A DNA stretch of 48,806 nt from contig SLBA01000011.1 of NCBI GenBank assembly GCA_007126575.1, forward strand, positions 1 through 48,806. Reading direction: 5' to 3'. Numbering within the stretch: position 1 is the first letter of the stretch; the number at the start of each line of letters is the position of its first letter. A program made the position numbers and the translations under genes. The stretch is from Gemmatimonadota bacterium. GTDB taxonomy: Bacteria > Gemmatimonadota > Gemmatimonadetes > Longimicrobiales > Gaopeijiaceae. This document shows, in pieces, positions 17,106-26,503 of the stretch. The notes beneath the pieces are model-generated. The model did not search any database and was not told the origin of the DNA. It was given only the letters and a program-made list of their open reading frames with translations.

Positions 17106-20100
17106 CATCTCCGATCCTGCAGACCCGACTCGCCGAACTGCGGCGACGCTGGCGGATCCGCACCCTGGTGCGGGGCGCGGGCCTGGCCGTCGGGCTCGCC
17201 TCGGTCACGGTGCTGGGGCTGGTGGGGCTGGCGGCGCTCGGGCTCGTGCCGGCGGGGGCGAGGGGGGTCCTCCGCTGGATTCCGGTCGTGGCCCTCCTCG
17301 GACCCCTCCTCGGGGCCCTGTGGATGATCGTCGGGCGCGTCCCCCCGGACCGTCGCCTCGCCCTGCAGATCGACGAACAGCTTCCGGAGCTCGAGCAGGG
17401 GGCCGCGACCCTCCTGGAGCTCCCCGAGGCGCACCCCTACGCCGCTTCGATCCGAGCGGCGGTCGAGGGGCGGATCGGTCGGGCCCGGGACTCGCGGTTC
17501 GCGTGGTGGAGGCCGGCCGAGGGCGAGGGACGGCGAGCGATCCCGGTCCTGGCGGCGCTGGCCCTGGCGGGGACCCTGCTCGCCACGCAGGGCGGACCCG
17601 GGGTGGTGTGGGGCGCCTGGGGGGCCGCCGCGTCCGGCGCCGGCACCGGCGCTCCCGGAGTCGCGGGGCCGATGGGGACCGACGGGGAGCTCGAGGAGGC
17701 CCCGATCGACCTCCCCGACCACCTCACGATCACCCTTCGACCCCCGGGATACACGGGGCTGCCGGATCGCGAGGTCCCCTTCGACGAGGGGGTGATCACC
17801 CTGGCGGGCTCCGAGCTGCGGCTGGTGGCCGAGCTCCCCGAGGGGGTGGACCCCCCGGAGCTTCGCCGGATTCGTCCGGGGAGTGGCGATGGGGCCGAGG
17901 GGGTGACCGGGTCGGGCGCGGATCCCCGCGGTGATCGGGGGTCGGAGGTGGCGGCCTGGACGCCCTTCGAGGCCGACGGGAACGGAGGGTGGACCGCCCG
18001 GGTGAGCCTCGACACGGGGGATCGCGGCCTGGTGCTGCGCCACGGCGCGGAGTGGATTCTCCCCCTGCAGGTCCGCCCCGACGGGCCCCCCGAGGTCGAG
18101 CTGATGGAGCCGGGCCGTGACATGGTTCTGGCCACGGGCATCGGCACGGTCCAGCTCCAGGCCCGGGCCCGGGATCGGTACGGGATCGGCGACTTCGAGC
18201 TCAGCTGGATGCACACCCGGGGCTCGGGAGAGTCGTTCGACTTTCGCGATGGTCGGATCGCGTGGGACGCGGTCGAGGAGGGCGCCGACGGGGCCCTCGA
18301 GGGGCGACTCACCCTGGACCTGGAGTCGATCGGGCTCGGGCCGGGCGATGTGCTCCACCTGCGTGCGGTGGCCCGCGATCGCAACGATCTGACCGGGCCG
18401 GGAGAGGGCGTCTCCCGCACCCGGCAGCTGCGCGTGATCCGAGAGGGCGACGAGATGTCGGTCGACGCGCTGATCGGCCTGCCGGTCGACGTCGAACAGG
18501 AGCCGGTCCTGTCGCAGCGGATGATCCTGATGATGACCGAGGAGCTGCTCGCCGAGGCCCCCCGGATGAATGCGAGCGACGTCCGCTCCGAGGCGCTCCG
18601 GATCAGCCGGGAGCAGAACCGGCTGCGCACCCGGATCGGTGAAGAGGTCTTCTCGAGAGCGACCGGGGCGATGGAAGAGGTCGTCCTTCACCTGGGTGTG
18701 GAGTTCGATCCGCATGGGGGGATGGCGGGCGCGGCCCACGCCCACGATGACGACCACGACGACCACGACCACGAGCATGACCGGGACGCGGAGGCCGACC
18801 GGACCTCCCCCCCCGTCCAGGGCTCCCGCTACGGCGTGGCCTCGATCTTCGACCCCTCGGCACGGGCCGACACGGCTCGTGAGCCGACCGGGGTCGGGCC
18901 CGGACAGGGAGCCGCGCACGACCACGACCACGGGGACAGCCGCGGCGCTCGCCTCGACTTCGGGGCCGGCGAAAACCTGGAGCCGCTCTTCATGGGACGG
19001 CCCGGCGCCCTCCCGGTCGGGTTCGGTGAGCTCGAGGAGCTGGGTCACGATCACGACGGGAATCCGATCCTCTCGGTGAACCAGCCCCTGCTCGAGATCT
19101 ACAACGCGATGTGGGAGTCGGAGCGCTACCTGAGCCTGATCGACCCGGACCGGTCGACCCCGCACCAGCAGGAGGCGCTCGACGGGCTCCAGGCGCTGCG
19201 CGAGAACACCCGGGTCTTTCCCAGGGGACGGGTGAGCGTGCCCCCGGTGGACGTGGGTCAGGCGCGTGGAACCGGTGAGATCGACGACGCGGACCCCGCG
19301 GCCCGCATGCCCGGGGAGCGGCGGGAGGCCGCGGATGCCCGTATCGGGGAGATGGACCGGGTCCTGGTGCGCATCGACGAGGGGAGCGACCGGGGGGAGC
19401 CGGAGCTGCATGCGTTCGCCCTCTCGCTCCTCGAGGATCCCGTGGTGCCCACCGAGACTTCGAGCGCTGTGGTGCGTGCCTCGCAGCTCCTTCAGCGCGG
19501 TGAGCTCGAGGCGGCGTCACGGCTCCTGCGCGATACGCGGCGCGACTGGGCCCGACCCGCTCGCGATCGGGGGGTCCGGCTCGTCGAGACCCCGCTGAGT
19601 CCGATGACGGGGTGGCCGGGAGACGAGGATCGACCGGGCGCCGCGCGCGGGGTGGGGTCTCCGGACGCCCTCTTCGAAACCCCCTTCGTCTTTGCGACCC
19701 TTCGATACGAAAGCGGGAACTGGGACTCCGCACCCCTGGTCCCGCAGAATCTGATCCACTCGCTGGCCCAGTACACCGAGTTGCCAGTGGCGCCCGAGGG
19801 GGTCGTGGTCGACCTCTCGTCGGACGAGATCTTTCGGTATCCGGTGCTCTACCTGACCGGGCACCTGCCGGTGCGCTTCTCGGACGCCGAGGCGCGCAAC
19901 CTGGAGCGGTACGTGCGCCGGGGCGGATTCGTCTTCATGGACGATCACAATCACGACATCGACGGAGCCTTCCACCGCACCGCGACCGCCGAGCTCGCCC
20001 GCATCTTCGGGCCGGACGCCCTCGAGGCCCTCCCTTCGGACCACGAACTCTACCGCAGCTTCTTCCACTTCGAGGACGGGCCGCCGACGACGAGCCACGA

Positions 20101-20293
20101 GCTTTCGGGGTGGGGCGACGGACTGATTCACCCGGATCTATACGCGGTCCTGGTCGATGGCCGCATCGGGGTGCTCTACTCGAACAAGGACTACTCTTCG
20201 GAGTGGAGCTACCACGCGGTCAACAAGCGCTTCCTGGCCGTCGACAACACGCGCTTCGGCGTGAACCTGCTCCTCTACGCCCTCACGCGCTGA
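17102..20293 (+). CDS. DUF4175-like / DUF4159 fusion, large His-rich membrane protein
   Basis: 1063 aa. Residues ~20-80 hold two membrane helices and ~145-165 a third. The following domain resembles DUF4175 (LTITLRPPGYTGLPDREVPF, later ARARDRYGIGDFELSW). Residues ~546-560 and ~606-614 are clusters of alternating His and Asp, with another GHDHDGN near 648, which could bind divalent metal. Residues ~860-1063 are a DUF4159 domain (FATLRYESGNWDSAP, RRGGFVFMDDHNHD, LYSNKDYSSEW). The two domains are usually separate proteins in Bat-type clusters. TTG start at 17102 overlaps the batA-like stop. Molecular function unknown; an envelope location is likely. Confidence 0.8.
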   Translation: MTSPILQTRLAELRRRWRIRTLVRGAGLAVGLASVTVLGLVGLAALGLVPAGARGVLRWIPVVALLGPLLGALWMIVGRVPPDRRLALQIDEQLPELEQGAATLLELPEAHPYAASIRAAVEGRIGRARDSRFAWWRPAEGEGRRAIPVLAALALAGTLLATQGGPGVVWGAWGAAASGAGTGAPGVAGPMGTDGELEEAPIDLPDHLTITLRPPGYTGLPDREVPFDEGVITLAGSELRLVAELPEGVDPPELRRIRPGSGDGAEGVTGSGADPRGDRGSEVAAWTPFEADGNGGWTARVSLDTGDRGLVLRHGAEWILPLQVRPDGPPEVELMEPGRDMVLATGIGTVQLQARARDRYGIGDFELSWMHTRGSGESFDFRDGRIAWDAVEEGADGALEGRLTLDLESIGLGPGDVLHLRAVARDRNDLTGPGEGVSRTRQLRVIREGDEMSVDALIGLPVDVEQEPVLSQRMILMMTEELLAEAPRMNASDVRSEALRISREQNRLRTRIGEEVFSRATGAMEEVVLHLGVEFDPHGGMAGAAHAHDDDHDDHDHEHDRDAEADRTSPPVQGSRYGVASIFDPSARADTAREPTGVGPGQGAAHDHDHGDSRGARLDFGAGENLEPLFMGRPGALPVGFGELEELGHDHDGNPILSVNQPLLEIYNAMWESERYLSLIDPDRSTPHQQEALDGLQALRENTRVFPRGRVSVPPVDVGQARGTGEIDDADPAARMPGERREAADARIGEMDRVLVRIDEGSDRGEPELHAFALSLLEDPVVPTETSSAVVRASQLLQRGELEAASRLLRDTRRDWARPARDRGVRLVETPLSPMTGWPGDEDRPGAARGVGSPDALFETPFVFATLRYESGNWDSAPLVPQNLIHSLAQYTELPVAPEGVVVDLSSDEIFRYPVLYLTGHLPVRFSDAEARNLERYVRRGGFVFMDDHNHDIDGAFHRTATAELARIFGPDALEALPSDHELYRSFFHFEDGPPTTSHELSGWGDGLIHPDLYAVLVDGRIGVLYSNKDYSSEWSYHAVNKRFLAVDNTRFGVNLLLYALTR

Positions 20294-20324
20294 ACCGGAC
20301 CCCAGGGATGGGGGAGCCGGTTCA
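20291..20324. terminator. Bidirectional hairpin spanning two convergent stop codons
   Basis: TGAACCGG (20291-20298) pairs perfectly with CCGGTTCA (20317-20324), and the inner CCCC (20300-20303) can pair with GGGG (20311-20314). The outer bases are the stop codons of both flanking convergent genes. There is no T-run on either strand. Confidence 0.55.
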
Positions 20325-20912
20325 GGGGATCTCGATCAGGATCGGAAGGACTCCGGACAGCTTCGCCCACTCCATCACGTCGGCGACGATGAAGATGAGG
20401 GGGATCGCGAGGCAGTCGCGCAGCGCTCTCGAGAAGCGGGGGGCATCGAGTCTCACGGTCTCTCGACTCATGGGGCGCCGCAGAAGGGGGATGAAGCGGG
20501 GGACCCTCCGTCGGTAGGCCTCGAACTCCTCTCCGAACAGCTCGCGCAATGTGCCTTCCTCGCTGTGGATCGCGGGCCAGTGGGCGATGAAGAAGATGAC
20601 CGCGAAGAGGGCCGCGATGATGAGCGACTCGAAGGCCAGCCCCGCTCCGACGAAGCCGATCAGGCTGAACAGGTAGAGCGGGTTCCGTACGAGCGAATAG
20701 GGCCCTTCGGTGACCAGCGTCCGGTTCTTTCGGCCGGCCAGGTAGACGCTCGCCCAGATCCGGCCTCCCATGGCGACCAGAAGGAGGAGGAGCCCTGCGG
20801 CGCCGAGGAGCGTGTCCCAGACCCCCCCTTCGACGTAGACGTGGTGGGAGACCAGCACGAGGAAGGCGACCGGCAGGAGGAGCAGGCGGGTGGCGGTGAG
20901 TCTGGGGTTCAT
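20322..20912 (-). CDS. Isoprenylcysteine carboxyl methyltransferase-family membrane protein
   Basis: 196 aa with four to five membrane segments. The family's SAM-binding signature is present: TEGPYSLVRNPLYLFSL, followed later by EEGTLRELFGEEFEAYRRRVPRF. Bacterial members are small integral membrane methyltransferases whose acceptors are mostly unknown; true prenylated-protein substrates are not expected. It is a single minus-strand gene between plus-strand genes and converges on the DUF4159 gene. ATG at 20912 is the only plausible start; no strong ribosome binding site is seen. Confidence 0.88.
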   Translation of the reverse strand: MNPRLTATRLLLLPVAFLVLVSHHVYVEGGVWDTLLGAAGLLLLLVAMGGRIWASVYLAGRKNRTLVTEGPYSLVRNPLYLFSLIGFVGAGLAFESLIIAALFAVIFFIAHWPAIHSEEGTLRELFGEEFEAYRRRVPRFIPLLRRPMSRETVRLDAPRFSRALRDCLAIPLIFIVADVMEWAKLSGVLPILIEIP

Positions 20913-20969
20913 GGCGAATGGGGTCCGGGGAGGAAAGGAGGTCTGAATGACTCGGGTGCGATGCCGGAA

Positions 20970-20999
20970 TTGGACTTTGGGGGCCCGCACCCCCATTCT
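20970..20999 (+). promoter_or_regulatory. Candidate promoter before the second M14 gene
   Basis: TTGGAC (20970-20975), 18 bp, CATTCT (20994-20999). The same spacing and a similar -10 to the promoter at 7027, also ahead of an M14 peptidase. A G5/C5 inverted repeat lies in the spacer. Confidence 0.3.
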
Positions 21000-21041
21000 G
21001 ATCCGATACCCTGAGATATACACCCGAACGGAGTGTTTTGC

Positions 21042-22949
21042 ATGTTCCGAGCCTTCCTGCTCCTCGCGATGGTCTCCCTGCTCACCGCACCCGCCCTCGC
21101 CGAGGCCCAGCGGATGGGCCCCCCGTCGAGCTACTGGACCCTGACCCCGGACTACGTGCCGGAGTCCGATCGGCACGCGGACTGGTACACGGTCGCCGGC
21201 GAACGCGACGGGCCCTCGATGTTTCCCCGGGTGCAGCAGCCCGAGGTCGAGTACGAGCCCGGCGACGCCCTGACCTGGGATCGCTATCACACCCCCGACG
21301 TGATGTACTACTGGATGTTCCGGTGGGCCGAGGAGTATCCCGAAATCCTCGACCTGTACGAAGTGGGGAGGTCGTTCGAGGGCCGTCCAATCTACCAGGC
21401 CACGATCACCAACAAGGCCACCGGAGCCCACACCGACAAGCCGGCCGCCTACTTCGACGGGGGGCGCCACGCCGGTGAGATCACCCCCTCGGAGTCGACC
21501 CTCTGGCTCATGCAGTACCTGCTCGAGAACTACGGGACTGACCCCGAGGTCACCGACATGGTCGACCACAACACGATCTACCTTCGACCGCAGGCCAACC
21601 CCGACGGGTCGAACCTCTACCTGCACACCGCACAGCGGAATCGCAGCTCGGTGCGGCCGGTCGACCAGGACGGCAACGGTCTCTACGACGCGAACCCCCC
21701 GGTCGACCTCGATGGAGACGGGACGGTCCGGCAGATGCGGTGGTACGTGGGCGAGGGGAATGGAAACGCCGTGATCCGCGAGGACGACGAGAGCGGACGC
21801 CTGATGCAGCGAGTCCCGATGGGTCAGGGGGACTGGCGCCTCGAGACCGAGGGGATCGACCACGTGGGCGAGGGTCGCTACGGCTCGGACGGGATCGGCG
21901 GGCTGGACCTCCACCGGAACTTCCTCGAGAACTGGCGCCCGATGCCCGGAATGGAAGAGACCGGTCGGGGCTACACGCAGGTGGGCGCCGGCGAGTACCC
22001 GCTGAGCGAGCCCGAGATCTACTCCTTCGTCATGTGGACGCTCACGCACCCGCACATCTCGGTGGTGAACCACATGGACACCTCGGCGCCCTTCCACCTG
22101 CGGGGGCCGTCGACCTCGAGCCAGTACGAGCGGATGTACGAAGAGGACCTGGAGCTCTTCTTCTACTTCGACACCCTGGGGATGAGCATCACGGGGTATC
22201 CGGGGGCCGGAAGCGTTTACGATGATTTCATCGGGGGGCGACCCCTGTTCGGGCACGGTCCCGACTACGGCTACTTCTACTACGGGGCCATCTGGTACGG
22301 TGACGAGCTCTGGAACAACGGCCGGTTCGAGGATTTCAACGACGACGGGTCGATGGACGACTGGGATCGCCTCTACTGGGACGACAACTTCAACAATGGC
22401 GAGGGCTGGAAGGACTGGGTCGAGGTGGATCACCCGCAGCTCGGGACCGTCGAGGTCGGGGGGTTCCACCCGAAATTCTTCCTGCAGAACCCCCCCGCCC
22501 CCATCATGGGGGAGTGGGCCGAGAAGCAGGCGCGCTTCAACCTCGCGCTCATCCAGCATCTGCCCCGGTTGCGGGTCGATGAGGTTGCCACGCAGGAGAT
22601 GTCGAACCCCGACGAGGAGGGCCCCGAGGAGCTGGTCGAGGTGACGGTGACCTGGACCAACGAAGGGGGGATCCCCACCGCGCTGCGCCAGGCCGAGCTG
22701 GTCGCGATCGTGCGGCCCGACCGGGTGTCGCTCGAGTTCGACCCCGAGCTGACCCGGGGTGGGGACGAGGCCCGGGTGAGGTTCGTCGGCTCGGGCAGCG
22801 GGATCGATGTCGGGCGCACCGACGCGGGCGAGACCCGCTCGATCACCTTCCAGCTCGCCGTCTCCGGAGACGGGCCCGTCGAGGGGGTCGCTCGGGTTAG
22901 TTCGACCCGGGGCGGGGTGGTGGAGCTGCCCTTCAGCGTGGATCCGTGA
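21042..22949 (+). CDS. Secreted M14-family zinc carboxypeptidase
   Basis: 635 aa. Signal peptide (MFRAFLLLAMVSLLTAPALAEAQ). The M14 zinc motif is H143-x-x-E146 in GRHAGEITPSE; QANPDG and DLHRNFLENW follow, and a third ligand is likely in VVNHMDTS. A tail from ~residue 500 looks like a beta-sandwich (EVTVTWTNEGGIPTALRQAELV...), as in other secreted M14 enzymes. The protein differs in both length and C-terminal domain from the other M14 gene in the window. ATG 21042 has GGAG eight nt upstream and is preferred to GTG 21033. The next gene begins 19 bp after its stop. Confidence 0.9.
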   Translation: MFRAFLLLAMVSLLTAPALAEAQRMGPPSSYWTLTPDYVPESDRHADWYTVAGERDGPSMFPRVQQPEVEYEPGDALTWDRYHTPDVMYYWMFRWAEEYPEILDLYEVGRSFEGRPIYQATITNKATGAHTDKPAAYFDGGRHAGEITPSESTLWLMQYLLENYGTDPEVTDMVDHNTIYLRPQANPDGSNLYLHTAQRNRSSVRPVDQDGNGLYDANPPVDLDGDGTVRQMRWYVGEGNGNAVIREDDESGRLMQRVPMGQGDWRLETEGIDHVGEGRYGSDGIGGLDLHRNFLENWRPMPGMEETGRGYTQVGAGEYPLSEPEIYSFVMWTLTHPHISVVNHMDTSAPFHLRGPSTSSQYERMYEEDLELFFYFDTLGMSITGYPGAGSVYDDFIGGRPLFGHGPDYGYFYYGAIWYGDELWNNGRFEDFNDDGSMDDWDRLYWDDNFNNGEGWKDWVEVDHPQLGTVEVGGFHPKFFLQNPPAPIMGEWAEKQARFNLALIQHLPRLRVDEVATQEMSNPDEEGPEELVEVTVTWTNEGGIPTALRQAELVAIVRPDRVSLEFDPELTRGGDEARVRFVGSGSGIDVGRTDAGETRSITFQLAVSGDGPVEGVARVSSTRGGVVELPFSVDP

Positions 22950-22968
22950 GCCGGGGGAGAACGACGCC

Positions 22969-24684
22969 GTGACCCGTCTGCGGCCCGTGCTCCTGGGGGC
23001 GCTCGCGCTCCTCCTGCTCGGGGTGCTGGGCTTCGAGCATCTCGATCGACCCGGTGACGGGGCCCCGGGGGAGCGGGGGGTGGTGTGGGCGGACCTGACC
23101 CTCGACCCCCCGGGGGGGATGCATGGGGGCGATCCCCTCTGGATTCCCGCCTCCGCCTACCCGCGGCCGGCGTCCGGAGGGGGTGCTTCCGCCGAGGCCC
23201 TGGCGGGAGCCGAGGAGCGGCTGCGCGCCTTCGGGGCGGGGCGTCCCCTGGTCGTCGAGGTGTCGGACGGGGGCCCGCCCGCCCGTGCCCGGATGCCGCT
23301 CCGCCTTCGCGAGGGGCGGGCGTCGGTGGGGGTGATCCGGGTCGACCGGGGTGTGGAGGCCCCGGGGTCCCTGCTGCTGCGGGGTGAGGCGGGTGTCGTG
23401 GACACCATCCCGGGCCGGGAGCTCCCCGATGGTTCGGGGCTGGAGTTTCCCCTCCTCTTCGAGCCGGTGCGAGCCGAGTGGACCCCGTGGGAGATCGAGG
23501 GGGTGCCGGGCGTCGCCTCGGCGGACCCGATCACCTGGTGGGGCTGGGTCGAGCCGGCGCGTCCGCTGCGGGTCCTGGCGTTGTCGGGCCCCCCGACCCC
23601 GGAGTCGCGTTTTGCGCTGCGGGCGCTCGAGGAGGCGGGCGAGGAGGTCGAGGCGTGGATCCATCTGGGTCGCGGGCTGTGGACCGGCCGCGGCCGGGAC
23701 CAGGGGCTCCCCACCGGTGAGGCGGCGCGGGAGCTCTACCGGGGCTTCGACCTGATCCTCCTCTTTCCCGGACTCGATCTGCCCGAGGCGCAGCGGGGCG
23801 CGATCGACCGCGCGGTGCGTGAGTCGGGTTTGGGGCTTCTCCTGGCGGGGCGGGGTGGTGGGGACGAGACCGAGTCGTCGGGGGCCGGGATCACGGAGCG
23901 CCCCGCCGCGGAGCTGACCTGGACCGAGGCGCCCCTCGAGCTGCCCACCCTGCCCGAGGTCGAGCTCGACGTGCGGATCCGGGGGGAGGGAACCGAGGTC
24001 GTCCGTGTCGGGGTCGAGGGGCGCGGCCGGGTGGCCGAGATGTCCCTGATCGAGAGCTGGCGGTGGCGGATGGAGGCCGGAGCCGAAGCGGAGCACCGGG
24101 CCTTCTGGCACGGGCTTGCGGGGTGGCTGACCGGGGGCTTCGGGCCGGATCCGGTCGTCGAGGTGCTCGGGGCCGATCTCGTGCCCGGAGACCCGGTGCG
24201 AGCCCGCTGGCTGTCGAGCCGGGCGCCGGGTGAGAGGGCGGGGGTGCAGTTCGAGGCGCCGGGGGCGCCCCCCAGGGTTTCGTCGATCGAGCCCGATCCG
24301 CTGGCGCCGGACCGGGCCGCCTTCGAGTGGGAGGCCGAACTCGCCTGGGCCGGGGTCGCGGCGGGGCCCCACCGGATCGCGCCGGTGGGCTCGGGCGAGG
24401 AGGCGGTCGCGGGAGAGCCCGATCCCCGAGCCGCCGGGGGCTGGACGCACCTGCGGGAGCCGGGAGAGGGCCTGGAGGCCGCGCTGGACCCCGAGGGGCT
24501 CCTGGCGCGGCGTGCCCTCGGATCGCCCACCGGACGCCTGCTGGCCCCGGAGCTGTTCGCGGCCGGGCTCGAGCGACGGCGGTCCACCGGGCTCCCGGGG
24601 TGGATGTGGCCCCTCCTCTTCCTGCTCCTGGCGGGGCTGGCGGGGGGAGAGTGGGCGCTGCGACGCTCCCGTGGGCTGGCCTGA
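22969..24684 (+). CDS. Membrane-anchored GATase-like protein (Bat-cluster type)
   Basis: 571 aa. One N-terminal helix (residues ~5-21) and one C-terminal helix (~544-563, WMWPLLFLLLAGLAGGEWALRR) anchor a large extracytoplasmic part. Residues ~199-300 resemble a class-I GATase-like fold (RVLALSGPPTPESRFALRALEEAGEEVE, FDLILLFPGLDLPEAQR) without a visible catalytic Cys-His-Glu set. Such proteins usually accompany BatA/DUF58/MoxR genes, so it may belong functionally with the cluster at 13.6-20.3 kb, from which two genes separate it. GTG start at 22969 follows GGGGGAGA. Function unknown. Confidence 0.6.
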   Translation: MTRLRPVLLGALALLLLGVLGFEHLDRPGDGAPGERGVVWADLTLDPPGGMHGGDPLWIPASAYPRPASGGGASAEALAGAEERLRAFGAGRPLVVEVSDGGPPARARMPLRLREGRASVGVIRVDRGVEAPGSLLLRGEAGVVDTIPGRELPDGSGLEFPLLFEPVRAEWTPWEIEGVPGVASADPITWWGWVEPARPLRVLALSGPPTPESRFALRALEEAGEEVEAWIHLGRGLWTGRGRDQGLPTGEAARELYRGFDLILLFPGLDLPEAQRGAIDRAVRESGLGLLLAGRGGGDETESSGAGITERPAAELTWTEAPLELPTLPEVELDVRIRGEGTEVVRVGVEGRGRVAEMSLIESWRWRMEAGAEAEHRAFWHGLAGWLTGGFGPDPVVEVLGADLVPGDPVRARWLSSRAPGERAGVQFEAPGAPPRVSSIEPDPLAPDRAAFEWEAELAWAGVAAGPHRIAPVGSGEEAVAGEPDPRAAGGWTHLREPGEGLEAALDPEGLLARRALGSPTGRLLAPELFAAGLERRRSTGLPGWMWPLLFLLLAGLAGGEWALRRSRGLA

Positions 24685-24780
24685 GTCCGGTCGCTGCGGT
24701 GGGCTGCCCGGCAGGGAGCCCGGGAGCGCACGCCGTGGCTCCGCCCGCGGATCTTGCTTCGGATCGGCCGGGCCCGCACA

Positions 24781-24809
24781 TTGACCTTCTGTCCACGATC
24801 CACCATACG
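24781..24809 (+). promoter_or_regulatory. Candidate promoter for the tldD-pmbA pair
   Basis: TTGACC (24781-24786), 17 bp, CATACG (24804-24809), in the 178-bp gap before the TldD gene. It would give a leader of about 50 nt. Confidence 0.4.
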
Positions 24810-24862
24810 CTCCACCCCATGACCGACTCCACCCCATTCCTTTGCCGGGACCGACCTCTGCC

Positions 24863-26500
24863 ATGAAACGACGAGATTTTCTTCGAAACTCCGCGATCCT
24901 GGCGGCTGGCAGTTCCTTCGTGGGGCACCCCGGGCTGCTCGACGGGATCCTGTCTCCGCGCGTGACCCCCGACGGTGTCCTGAGCGCCCGTCGTGCGGAC
25001 CCCGAGCGCCGGGCCCTCGCCATGCGGGCGTTGGGCGCGGCCGAGGATGCCGGCGCGGAGTACGCCGATGTCCGGATCAACACCAACCGGAACCGGGGTA
25101 TCTCGACGCGTGAGCGGCGGGTGCTCGGGGTATCGGACAACGTCACGGCCGGCTTCGGGGTCCGGGTGCTCGTCGATGGGACCTGGGGCTTTGCGGCCAG
25201 CGGGGTGGTGACCGACGACGAAGTGGTGCGGATCGCCCGCCGGGCGGTGGCCCAGGCGAGGGCCAACCGGGCGGCCCAGCGGCAGCCGGTGGAGCTCGCG
25301 CCTGCGCCGGTCGAGCCCGACGGGGTCTGGACGAGCCCGATCCGGACCGACCCCTTCGACATCCCGATCGAGGAGAAGGTCGCCTACCTCTTCGAGGCGA
25401 ACGAGGCCGCCCTCGGGGTGGGCGGGGTGCAGTTCGTGAACTCCTCGCTCTTCTTTCTTCGCGAGGAGAAGTTCTTCGCGAACTCCGAGGGGACGGTCAC
25501 CGACCAGACGATCTACCGCACGTCTCCCTCGATGTCGGTCACGGCCGTCAGCTCGGACGGCTCGGACTTCCAGTCGCGGAGTTCGACCGACATCGCACCG
25601 ATGGCGCTGGGGTGGGAGCACGTGATCGACTCCGACCTCGTGGGGCTGGCTCCGATGTTCGCCGAGGATGCGGTCGAGAAGCTCTCGGCCCGCTCGGTCG
25701 ATCCCGGACAGTACGACCTGATCCTCCTGCCCACGCACCTCTGGCTGACGATCCACGAGTCGATCGCCCACCCGACCGAGCTGGATCGGATCATGGGCTT
25801 CGAGGCGAACTACGCCGGCACTTCGTTCATCTCGCCGGTCGACGAGTACCTGGGCAGCTTCCAGTACGGGCCGGAGTTCATGAATGTGGTGGGGGAGCGA
25901 TCCACCCCCGGAGCGCTCTCGAGTGTGGGCTGGGACGACGAGGGGGTGGCGCCCCAGGACTACCACATTGTTCGCGACGGGATCCTGGACGACCTGCAGA
26001 CCACACGGGAGCAGGCGCTCTGGCTGGCCGACCACTACCGGAGCCAGGGGCGCGAGGTGCGCTCGCACGGGAACTCCTACGCCCAGTCCTGGGCCGATGT
26101 CCAGTTCCAGCGGATGCCGAACGTGAACCTGCTCCCCTATCCGGATCGCGACGTGACCCTCGAGGAGCTCGTCGACGGGGTCGACCGCGGGATCCTGATC
26201 GACGGAAGCGGCTCCTTCTCGATCGACCAGCAGCGCTACAACTCCCAGTACGGAGGGCAGGTGTTCCGCGAGATCCGCAACGGCCGGCTCGAGGGGATGC
26301 TCAAGGACGTCGCCTACCAGATCCGCACACCGGAGTTCTGGAACGCCATGGACCTGTGCGGGGGAGAGAGCACCTATTTCGTGGGGGGCGCCTTCGGCGA
26401 CGCGAAGGGCCAGCCCGCGCAGTCGAACGCCATCAGTCACGGGTGCCCCGCCACCCGACACCGCGACGTCACCGTCATCAACACCGCCAGGAGTGTCTGA
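24863..26500 (+). CDS. tldD: TldD-family metalloprotease with Tat-type signal
   Basis: 545 aa. The zinc-binding motif of TldD, H298-E-S-I-A-H302, is in LTIHESIAHPTELDR. The C-terminal domain ends with a typical GGESTYFVGGAFGD...SHGC block. TldD/TldE heterodimers cleave unfolded peptides and mature RiPP-type natural products or degrade antitoxins. Unlike E. coli TldD this protein begins MKRRDFLRNSAILAAGSS, a twin-arginine type signal (RRDFL), which predicts export. ATG 24863 starts exactly at that signal. The PmbA gene follows after 3 bp. Confidence in the family is high; export is an inference. Confidence 0.93.
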   Translation: MKRRDFLRNSAILAAGSSFVGHPGLLDGILSPRVTPDGVLSARRADPERRALAMRALGAAEDAGAEYADVRINTNRNRGISTRERRVLGVSDNVTAGFGVRVLVDGTWGFAASGVVTDDEVVRIARRAVAQARANRAAQRQPVELAPAPVEPDGVWTSPIRTDPFDIPIEEKVAYLFEANEAALGVGGVQFVNSSLFFLREEKFFANSEGTVTDQTIYRTSPSMSVTAVSSDGSDFQSRSSTDIAPMALGWEHVIDSDLVGLAPMFAEDAVEKLSARSVDPGQYDLILLPTHLWLTIHESIAHPTELDRIMGFEANYAGTSFISPVDEYLGSFQYGPEFMNVVGERSTPGALSSVGWDDEGVAPQDYHIVRDGILDDLQTTREQALWLADHYRSQGREVRSHGNSYAQSWADVQFQRMPNVNLLPYPDRDVTLEELVDGVDRGILIDGSGSFSIDQQRYNSQYGGQVFREIRNGRLEGMLKDVAYQIRTPEFWNAMDLCGGESTYFVGGAFGDAKGQPAQSNAISHGCPATRHRDVTVINTARSV

Positions 26501-26503
26501 GTC

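Noticed and set aside
18739-18783. His/Asp codon run as a possible simple-sequence artefact or frameshift hot spot
   Set aside because: The frame stays open and the DUF4159 domain is intact downstream, so the run is part of a real protein.
16157-19411. 1084-codon minus-strand frame opposite the Bat-like genes
   Set aside because: Composition is antisense-like and the plus strand holds an overlapping operon with recognisable domains.
23891-26461. 856-codon minus-strand frame opposite the GATase-like and TldD genes
   Set aside because: No domain; the TldD zinc motif and family blocks lie on the plus strand.
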